From contig CAMGYJ010000005.1 in the NCBI GenBank assembly GCA_946122785.1, positions 80,842,547-80,906,546 on the forward strand: DNA of 64,000 nt. Direction: 5' to 3'. Each line of letters begins with the position of its first letter. Position 1 is the first letter of the stretch. This stretch comes from Linum tenue (taxonomy: Eukaryota; Streptophyta; Magnoliopsida; Malpighiales; Linaceae). The notes beneath the pieces were generated by a model. That model did not search any database. It saw nothing but the letters and a program-made list of their open reading frames with translations, and was not told the origin of the DNA. Shown piece after piece: positions 55,917-64,000 of this stretch. A program made the position numbers and the translations under genes.

Positions 55917-58604
55917 AGCCTCTCCAAATCTTCCTATTCTACTCGCCGGGTCATCTCCTCCACTACAAAATATCTCCTCATGTACTCAAAGTTCTCACTG
56001 AAACCTAATATCTACAACTTAGGCGCAGAGGGAGCAACCGATGGATTGTAGCGACCCCCACTATTTTGATAGCTAATCAAGAAGAGCGCGTTTGTTTAGT
56101 TGTATGGTGATTCACTTAATTAACAATTTTTATTCCGTTGACAGCCTCCTCTCCGCAATTGTATTGTGTTCACGAAGATCTGAAGGCGCAAGTGCAACAG
56201 GTCCAGGGGTAAACAATATGTATAAAGCGTTGGCCAAATTGAATTGAGTCATTCTACTTGGAATATGAAGATTTTTGCTTAATTGCTTTGGTTCGTGATG
56301 CAACTATGTTATGTTTGAAGGTAGACCAACGCAAACAACAGCACAGCTCCAGGGCTATTCTGCACATTAGGTAGTTGGGGCATTAATTGATATTTATTTG
56401 GGATTATTCCTACAAGTACATAATTTGGAACGTGCCATTATATTGCATTGATTAATAGTTGTTTGAGATTTTTCAAATGATTGATTTGACTTGTTAAACT
56501 CTCTTATTTTTGAAAATGGAGTCTTCGAAGTGGAATATGAAGATTTTGGATTAAGCTTGGTTTCGTAACGCCTTATGGGTGTTTATTCTCTAAAATGCAG
56601 CTGTCTTTCAAAGTGCCCGTTGCAAATGGCAAGTCAGGATACAACGATGGTACCGGTACACGTTTATATCATTAGTAGGTAGCAGAATTGTGTCCATTCT
56701 ATTATATCATTTAGCTAAATACTTAGTTGTTCTTTTCTACTAAAAATTATGCTTAAATGCTGTGATTGGCCTCAGAAATGTATGTCTTTGCATTAACTGT
56801 TAATGATTGTGAGTTTTGGTTTAACGGTGAAAAGTCCATTTATTTAGAAGTCTAAATTGGGCAAACCTATTGGACAATAGGAATGCCATACATTAGTGTC
56901 GTGAGAGGTTTGTTTGATGTCTCAGGGTGTTAGATTTTTAAGAAGGTTGTTTGTTGTGGCAGAGAGTCCCTAAAGCTAGCGAGGTATTCCTATGTGGGCT
57001 TTTTCTTTGTTTGACTTTTTCTCGCCTTTTTTCTTATCTCTTTTTCTATTTTTGGTTTTTGTGTGCTACCTTCAGTTGCTACGTCTTCATTTGTGAGCCA
57101 TCTATACTTTTCTTATTCAGTGCCTAAAAATCATATATACTCGATTGCATAGTAGTTACTAATAGATACATTTATACCAATAGAGAGATTTTAAGTTTTA
57201 TCAGTTGTTAGTTTTAATATTTACTTACATTGGTTGTTTATGTAGTTTTCTTTGTAATATTTCTCATTATTCAACTAATTACTATGGCTACGTAGTTGTA
57301 TAAGTGGGGGTTGGACATGATAGTTCTTAGAAGCATCAATACTTGAAGGTTATTATAATGACCAAATTCTAAAGTTATGGTTTGCCTTCAACTTGCTTGG
57401 AGCATTTCAATTATGCATCAATTGTTCTCTCCGTGTAGTTAACTCTCAGACAAATCGAAAATCTTGCTGATATGTGCTTGATTGTAGTTAAATTTAGGGT
57501 TCTACTGCATTGTTGCTTTACTCTTTTTTCGTGGTTGAGTCTGCTTCAAAAAATTTAGTTTGATTTTAGAAAATTTTGCTTCTGCAGTCCTGTCTTGCCA
57601 CCAACGCGTTCAATAGATGGAGACGGGAGAGGAGAAGGCTATTTTTGTGTTGTTGTTGCTGGTTTAGGGATCGGTTTGTGAAGAAGAGGGAGAAGAGAGG
57701 GGGAAAGGGAAATGCAGGAGAGGGGGATAACTCTTTTCTCCGACAAAATGGAGTGAAGAAAGGAATTATGATTAGTAAGAATATGATTATCTTACATAAC
57801 GGTCTCTATTCTGTTTGAATTGAGCTTGCGAGGCAGTGATAAGGACGAGCTGCAACCAATTCATAGTGAGAAGAGAGCTATGAACTGTGATCATGTCTTA
57901 TTTCAAGTTAGAAGGTAGTTTCAGTATAAGGATTATTTAATTTGACAAGTTGTTTCGTCCATGATTCTTGGTAGTTTCAGTGCCATTCTAGCCAATGTTT
58001 AGTCTGTAATTTTTGAGAATTGATGTGCGAGTAATGACTTTCACTTAGCTTCAACTATTATGTGTGTATTTATTGGCATGTGATAGAATTCTCTTTTCCT
58101 TTTCATTGAATTCATTTTCATACTCTAATTGTATTATTTGTACATAGGCAAATCATGCTCGAGATGGCAACTCGCTGATATGGCTGGTGCAAGGAATGAA
58201 GCCATCGTTAGAATTCAGACCGACAACGGGGAGGGATGCCCAGGACTAATTCAATGATGATTGATGATGGTATAATAAAAACTGCAGTCTGCATCAGCAC
58301 CAATTTCTAGGCCTAAGTAAAGGTATTCAACCTAGAACTCTGCTTAGCGCTAAAAATTGCCCTCACCCAACCTTGATCCTGTTTGACCCACTTCTGAAGA
58401 GTCAAGATATATGACTAATCCTCCCCGTTCGTATTTTCTTATTGACTCTTTCTGACCCTGTAGGTTGGGGCGGGTCGAGAAGAATTGGATTAGTGGGTCG
58501 GTCCTAATCAAGTGGAATCCCAATCCCTTCACTCTCACTTGCTTTCTCTCCCATTCCACAAGTGGGTAACATACAGTAATCCGGCCAACGGGCCGGGTAA
58601 TAAG
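55917..58604. other. Non-coding tract ending in a Helitron 3' terminus
   Basis: No frame looks like a protein. The plus-strand frame at 57576-57818 is Arg/Lys-rich and starts at a TCTGCAG that could be a splice acceptor. Short GC-richer stretches at about 56,150-56,215, 56,600-56,660, 57,590-57,760 and 58,150-58,260 alternate with AT-rich DNA, like exons of a decayed gene carried by a Helitron, but I could not identify one. Confidence 0.3.
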
Positions 58605-58608
58605 CTAG
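58579..58608 (+). mobile_element. Helitron 3' terminus upstream of the SR protein gene
   Basis: The hairpin CCGGCC-AACG-GGCCGG (58581-58596) is followed by GTAATAAGCTAG, and the next base is T. It is the same hairpin and CTAG ending as the Helitron at 38519-40424 (minus strand). The 5' end, expected as TC after an A further left, was not found. Confidence 0.65.
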
Positions 58609-59599
58609 TTTATTAGAGAGCGGCGGAAAAGGTAAATGTGGTGGTGAGGCTTTCCTGGGCCGCGAGGGAGGGAGAGAGAAAGTCAGCAAGGGCACGACGG
58701 GAGAGAGTAAAAGCGTAACGTGTATGGAGATTCGCTACTGATTTTGCCGACGGAAGGAAGCTCGGCGAGGGCGAAAGAAGGAAGAGATAGTATCTAACAG
58801 AGTAAGCGAGATTGGGAAGAGAGTCGTGGCACGCTGCGGGTCCGACGAGAAGAGAAATCAGAACGAGTGAAGATCGAGGAGAGCGCAAGGTTTCTGCTTT
58901 GAATTTCTTGACGCCGTCGGTGATTTTCTTACCCTTTCTTATTTCGATTCTACATTGGGTTTCTTTGTGATTCGGCACTGCCTTCACGCAGGCGAAGTTT
59001 TAGGGTTTACCCTCCTCGGGAGACTGTTTGAGTAGTGGAAGGGAATGGTTTAGAATTAAGTGGTGGTTGAAATTGAAATTTACGCTAGTTAGCTCTTAGT
59101 GTTGGAATTTGGTATGCCATCGATAGACATGTTTGTGAATCTGTTGGTTGTTGCAGGTTGCTTGAGTGAAACTGCTCAAAAGGTGGCTTCTTTTTCTTCC
59201 CCTGTGATGTGACCTTTCTGGGGATTGACTGACTGCCTGCTTTATCTTCCCCTAAAACGTTTGATGTTTGTTTGATTCGTCTGGTCTTAACTAATGGAGA
59301 AATATCTTCTTGTGGTAAAGAAGTTGTTCTTCTACTAATCAGAGTGGAACTGGATTTTCACTTGCTTATCCTGAGATATCTAGTGTTTTCCGTTCTTAGA
59401 TAGGTTGGGGAATTGTGACTCACTGGCTTTTATTTTGTGCTGTGGTTGTTGAGTGGGGAGCATGAGAAGATAAATGCTTTTGGTTTCTGATTTGATAGAT
59501 ACAGTTTCACCATGAATGTCTGTGAGGTGTTGATTTAGTAGGTTTTATTTTGCTAACCGGGGTGTTTGTGGGAAATTATCCAGGGAAAAGCTTTGTGAA

Positions 59600-62093
59600 A
59601 TGAGAGGAAGGAGTTACAGTCCATCACCCCCAAGGAGCCACAGTAGGAGGAGGAGGAGTCCAAGTCCTAGGGGACGATATGGTAGTCGCGGAAGTGGGAG
59701 AGATCAGCCTACTAGTCTTCTAGTTCGGAACCTTCGTCACGATTGCAGGTTGGTGGAAAGTCCCCATTCGTATTCATAAATACTGGCTGGAGATGTTCTT
59801 TTGTGTGTGTGTGTGTGTGTTTGGTCTTGTCTGGTGTTGTCCTGTAAGATTGGCATTCTGTTTCCTGTAACCTAATTGCTTTCTCTCCACAGTTAATTGG
59901 TTGTTAATTCTCCTTTTTCACATACCGAACTGATTTGGATGAGACAGATAGTGTCAGCATCATACTTAATTGTAGTGTTCTGAACTTAAAAAGCTTTTCT
60001 GCAATTTCACACATGAGGAACTTAGGGTATGCAACTCCTTTATTTTGCAGACCAGAAGATCTTCGTAGGCCCTTTGAACAGTTTGGTCCTTTGAAGGATA
60101 TTTATCTGCCCAAAGATTATTATACTGGGTGAGGATGTGTTTCTGATTATAGACTGTTTTCTTTTTGTCTATGGCACCTCTTGGTTGTGGTTTTGTAATG
60201 ATTGCTGGTGTTTAAGTGTTCCTTGGTTATTTTCTTTTCTTTCCCTCTTATGCACGTTTAGCTGGTATCATTTTCTTTGTAGACCACTTGAAAAAAATAG
60301 GGAACGTGGAGCAGTTTCAGAGCTTGAATCTCTGGGAATACAAAAGAATGGTTGAATTCCTTAGGAACTGCAAATTTTAGAAGTTCAGTTTCTGACAGTT
60401 TAATTTTACTACTATAAGATTTTGGTAAGTGCATGTCATTAAGAACCATAGTTCCATGAAAGAATGGTTGAATTCCATAGAAATTGCAATTTAAAAGTGT
60501 AGTTTCTGACAGTTTAATTTTAGTAGTGTAAGATTTTGGTAAGTGCATGTCACTAAGCACAATAGTTCCATAAAAGCGCTAATTAAGTGAATCTTAAGTT
60601 TTTATTGTATTTTAGTTGGCTTAGAATTTGTGTTTGGATCAAAGATTTGTTTACTATGGGGTTTTCTTCATGATGTCATCTCTTGCAATTAAAGTTGGGT
60701 GGCCGTTAATTAAAGTTCTTGAGATGTTATAGTGAAATATAATGTTTCGAAGACATCAACCAAGTAATTAGAGTTTTCTGGAAGGTGGTGGTAATGGTAG
60801 TGAAGATTGAAGGAAGTGTGGGTTTGAATACGTTATGAAGATGTTTCAAGTCTTGAAGAGTCTCGAGACATCTTCTTACTAACACTTGAAGGTCAGCAAA
60901 CCAGGTGCTTGCTTTCTGATGTTAATGTTTATTGCGAATGACCTTTGTATATACTACGAATTGTGTTAGTACACTTTGTTGGCAAAGGATGGTGAACTTT
61001 GAGCTATTCATTCACGACCTATGAATTAGATCCTCATATTCCTTTTTGTTTCTGCACTTTTTATTTTGAAGTGAACCTCGTGGTTTTGGGTTTGTCCAAT
61101 ATGTGGATCCTCATGATGCTACTGAGGCCAAGCATCAAATGGATGGTCGAGTTCTTCATGGTCGCGAGTTAACTGTTGTGTTTGCGGAGGAGAACAGGAA
61201 GAAGCCTATTGAAATGAGGACAAGGGAGCGAGGGAGGTAGGATTCACTTGTTCACTGCCTTTCATTCTTTAGATTGAATGTTCTCTAATCAAACTATATG
61301 CGAGTGAGAAGATGTTTTATCGAGATTTCAATTAACATGGCCAAGTGCTTGATTTCCAGTGGTGTTCGGTTCTGTATCCTGTTGTGCTGATATTTCAACT
61401 GTGTGATCTCTTTCATATACTGGACCAAAATCATTGTTTCTTTGATCCATTTAGTTAACTTGTTGTCGCACTTAAAAGTCAAGTATTATAACTAATTGTC
61501 CTATACTCATCTTGCTAGAGTAGTATACTTTGGAATAAGAGGATAATTGATCAAGTACAAATCTGCATCCTCTGTATTAATTTGGAGATAGTATGTAGAC
61601 TTCTGCTGTCTAACTTCAGTGGAATGGTGGTTAACTTTGCAGTAGAGGAGGAGGAGGTCGAATGCGTGACAGGAGGTGGTCCCCACCTCGTTATTCCCGC
61701 TCCCCTCGCTATTCGCCTCCTCCACGCGGGCGTGCGAGATCAAGGTCACACAGTGGTGGTTATTATTCTCCACCTCCAAAACAACAAAGGCGATACTCTA
61801 GGTAAATGATGCTTTGGTACTTCCAGACTTGTTCATTTGTTAGTGTCTGTCTCATATGGTGTGACTTGGTTTATGATTCTTTGAGCAGATCGGTATCACC
61901 TCAAGAGAGGAGGTATAGCAAAGAGAGGTCGTACTCACCTCGATCGAGGAGCCGCAGCCAGACACCACCTCCGAGGAGGGCTCCAAGCGAGGAGGGAAAT
62001 GGGGTTGGGAGGAGCAGGAGTCCCAGCAGAAGCCGCAGTCCACCGCCACCTAGGAGGAGCAGGAGCCCTGCAGATAGGTCCCTTAGCCCGTGA
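59600..62093 (+). CDS. SCL30A-like: SR-family splicing factor, SCL30A/SCL33 type
   Basis: The coding exons are 59600-59748, 60051-60128, 61072-61236, 61643-61801 and 61889-62093, 756 bases, 251 aa. The N-terminus MRGRSYSPSPPRSHSRRRRS is the short charged extension typical of plant SCL proteins. One RRM follows, with RNP2 in SLLVRNLRHDC and RNP1 in RGFGFVQYVDP (residues about 38-117), then NRKKPIEMRTRERGR and an RS domain (RSRSRSQTPPPRR, SRSPSRSRSPPPP) to the end. SCL proteins act in the nucleus in 5' splice-site choice. The start is the first ATG after a TCCAG acceptor at about 59582, so a 5' UTR intron is likely. In Arabidopsis relatives a long RRM intron is alternatively spliced; here intron 2 (60129-61071) is the long one and splits the RRM. 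Confidence 0.92.
60341..60577. repeat. Two tandem 117-bp copies in intron 2 of the SR gene
   Basis: AAAGAATGGTTGAATTCC begins both copies (60341 and 60459), and GTAAGTGCATGTCA ends both. They contain TTTCTGACAG and GGTAAGTG, that is acceptor-like and donor-like words, in each copy. Confidence 0.85.
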
Positions 62094-62555
62094 TTCTTCA
62101 GTCTGGGTGGAGAGTTATTCTCTTCGCTCGCTCGTTCGTTCTGTGTCTTTTAAAACGGCCACCGAGTTTGCCCTGTAGCGGATTTGGGGATATTTGGTAA
62201 GTGATGTAGGCTGCAATATTCTCTGCTTCTGCTTTTGTTTTGATTCGGTAACCTGTAGCATGGTTAACCTGCAACTTGGAATTCTGTTGTTTTTAATCCA
62301 ACCAAGCCACTTTTAGCATAATATTTCATTTTGTTTTCGGTTACAAACCCAGTTCATAGTCTTGCATAGCAGGAACCTTACAACAATAGATAACTTATTC
62401 AGAAGAAAGGAATACAGGTCTGACTCGTTAACTGAAATCCTAGGACTAGGGGATGTAATTAGAGATGACAATCAAACTCGCGACGACATGATCCGAAAGA
62501 CAATCAATCAAGTTAACTGAAATCCATCCTAGCATGTTGTGGATGGAACTAAGAA
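62094..62555. other. Convergent 3' ends of the SR gene and the acid phosphatase
   Basis: The SR gene (plus) and the phosphatase gene (minus) converge over about 460 bases. The sequence holds their 3' UTRs. There is no extra gene. Confidence 0.5.
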
Positions 62556-64000
62556 TCAAGGGATGAAGTAGAGAGGGTTGGAGATTTTGAAAGACCTAGC
62601 AGCCACAGCATAGCCTTGCAAGTCACTCCATTGATCTCCACAGCTCCCATGGATCCTGTAACCTCCGTCCACCAGCCCCTGCCTCTTGTCCGATTTGTAC
62701 TGGCTCGCCGGCTTCTCTTCATCTTCCACCTCCCTGCATCCACCAGACACATTGGCATCGTTAAATTGTCATAAAAGTTTAAGGAAAATGGGTCTTGGAA
62801 ATGAAGGCGAAATTGATTACCTCAAGAAGAACTTCTCCCAGCCACTGTAACCTTGAGCGAGGAGATTCACGGCAGAAGCATTCCTCTGTGCTTCGAGCCG
62901 GCCGGTGAGAATGAAGATTGTGAATCCCAGGCTTTTCAGCTCCTTGTATAGTTCCAAGCTCGCCGGTAAGACTGGGCATGCGGCTTGGTCCACCCAATCG
63001 TTCCAAGACTGTTCATGGACCGACCGTTTCGCACTAGTTCCGGCGACCAGCCACACAAAAAGAAACGTTCAACAAAAACCACAACCCATGAGTGTGGATA
63101 TAAATATATATTTGATTTGTTACAAGAACCGGACTGGGTGGACGGTTATATCAAGTAGAATCGTCAAGCTAATTACAATAGCGGCGGTTCAATTTATGCG
63201 AGTGGATGGTAAGAACTAAGAAGTGAACCAAACAGTTTTTTATGGTTGGATATCGAATCAGTCAACCAAATGAACCATCTCAATTTGATTTGTTCACTCG
63301 TTAAGGTTACTAATTGTACTTACTCTTCATTTTCTACCTCTCTACTACCCTCCTAATTGCTAATTTGAATTTCGATAAATTTTTTATAAAATTTCTTTTG
63401 TGAGACAGTTTGAATGGTCCATCAGACGAGTTTTGGTGTTGGATTATATGAATTTGGAGTTATTGAGTCCTAAACTAAACTAGTATGTTATATATGTTTT
63501 ATTATCCGTTTTAATAATAATAATAATCAACCATTAAACCATGAATTTTTTCCAATTCAACAATCAAACATGGGTATGTGAAAGTATGGAGCTACATTGA
63601 GTGTTGAACCAACTAACTAATCAAATTGTACCTGAGACCGTGGATGCCGTAGTAAGGCAGATTGGAGAGCAGGGTCTCGTCGACGTCGAACACCCAAGCG
63701 TCCTTCCCGTCTCCGGCGACCGGCACGGTGCGGGCGTACGCCGCCGCCTCGGAAGCGTACACCTCCAGGTCCGAGCTGTACTGCTCCCCCTCGAAGTACT
63801 TCACGACGTAGTCGGCGCACCGCTTCGGCGGTTCGGTCCACGCGACGGAGTTGTTGGCTTCCACTGACAGCCTCCAGCTGTTGCAGTAGAGCTGGTCGTC
63901 GCCGTGACGGCGGTCGCTAGGGATTCGGATTAGTGGCCGGAAGGCGGAGGCAGGGCCCAGTACGAGTAGGAGGAGGAGAATCAATGTCGCCGGGATCGGC
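62556..64000 (-). CDS. Class IIIB acid phosphatase / vegetative-storage-protein-like (HAD family), 5' end outside
   Basis: The exons are 63632 to beyond 64000, 62821-63033 and 62556-62733. The visible N-terminal part PIPATLILLLLLVLGPASAF is the end of a signal peptide; its ATG is to the right of 64000, and the TTG near 63984 is not a start. Then follow LYCNSWRLSVEANNSVAWTE and the HAD nucleophile motif WVFDVDETLLSNLPYY. Exon 2 has FTIFILTGRLEAQR (HAD motif II) and exon 3 has YKSDKRQGLVDGGYRI and GDQWSDLQGY (motif III/IV), ending SNPLYFIP. All catalytic motifs are kept, including the first Asp of DVDET, so phosphatase activity is possible; in soybean and Arabidopsis VSPs the site can differ. 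It likely acts in vacuole or wall. Confidence 0.88.
63057..63600. other. Intron 1 of the acid phosphatase gene
   Basis: An AT-rich intron (63034-63631) with donor GTACAA at its high end and acceptor CTAG at 63034-63037 on the minus strand. I see nothing else in it. Confidence 0.6.

Noticed and set aside
61806..61888. Upstream start of the last SR exon frame (MMLWYFQTC)
   Set aside because: It lies in the intron before the TTGAGCAG acceptor; the coding exon begins at 61889.
63613..63984. Start of the acid phosphatase at 63984
   Set aside because: The codon there is TTG. The frame is open to the window edge through PIPAT, so the true ATG is outside.

Overview
This is nuclear DNA of a flowering plant, almost certainly a eudicot; I could not fix the species. 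The evidence is AT-rich intergenic DNA, GT-AG split genes, a plant SR splicing factor, cinnamoyl-CoA-reductase-like genes, a plant class IIIB acid phosphatase, an LRX-like LRR protein and many plant transposon families with readable ends.

Positions 1-23,140 are transposons nested in transposons. An 8-bp-TSD MITE (1613-2135 plus 23003-23140) was split by a 20.9-kb Ty3/gypsy Tat-type element (2136-22997; LTRs of 402 and 404 bp, TSD ATCAT, read on the minus strand). That element was in turn hit by an Athila-like near-solo LTR (3411-4932), two hAT MITEs (19890-20591, 20770-21540), a possible organellar scrap (about 18045-18340), and an 8.5-kb block between RNase H and integrase. The block holds a decayed Helitron, a Tourist-like MITE, a tandem TRIM and a 329-bp duplication. 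The gypsy element also has a spliced extra gene on the opposite strand (2956-6922) with its own TATA box.

Positions 23,150-29,100 carry LTR and LINE fragments, an intact LRR gene (26255-27559) and an unexpected ORF (28075-28518) that reads like the C-terminal nuclease domain of a tailed-phage terminase large subunit.

Positions 29,100-50,330 are a tandem segmental duplication of a two-gene block, giving four minus-strand CCR-like genes: A 30031-31928, B 33621-35280, C 41152-42982, D 45837-48572. C is intact (319 codons). B is intact, but its stop codon is supplied by a hAT MITE. A and D are broken. A tRNA-Leu(AAG) sits in the last intron of A and of C. An E2 ubiquitin-conjugating-enzyme pseudogene separates the two blocks. 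Later insertions include a Helitron with both ends, three Mutator-like foldback elements, one of them a Pack-MULE carrying an NF-YC13-like histone-fold fragment, and hAT elements.

Positions 50,330-64,000 contain a LINE tail, the N-terminal half of an Integrator subunit 3 gene (minus), a hAT MITE, a Helitron 3' end, an SCL30A/SCL33-type SR protein gene (plus, five coding exons, 251 aa) and an acid phosphatase/vegetative-storage-protein-like gene (minus) whose start lies beyond the right edge.
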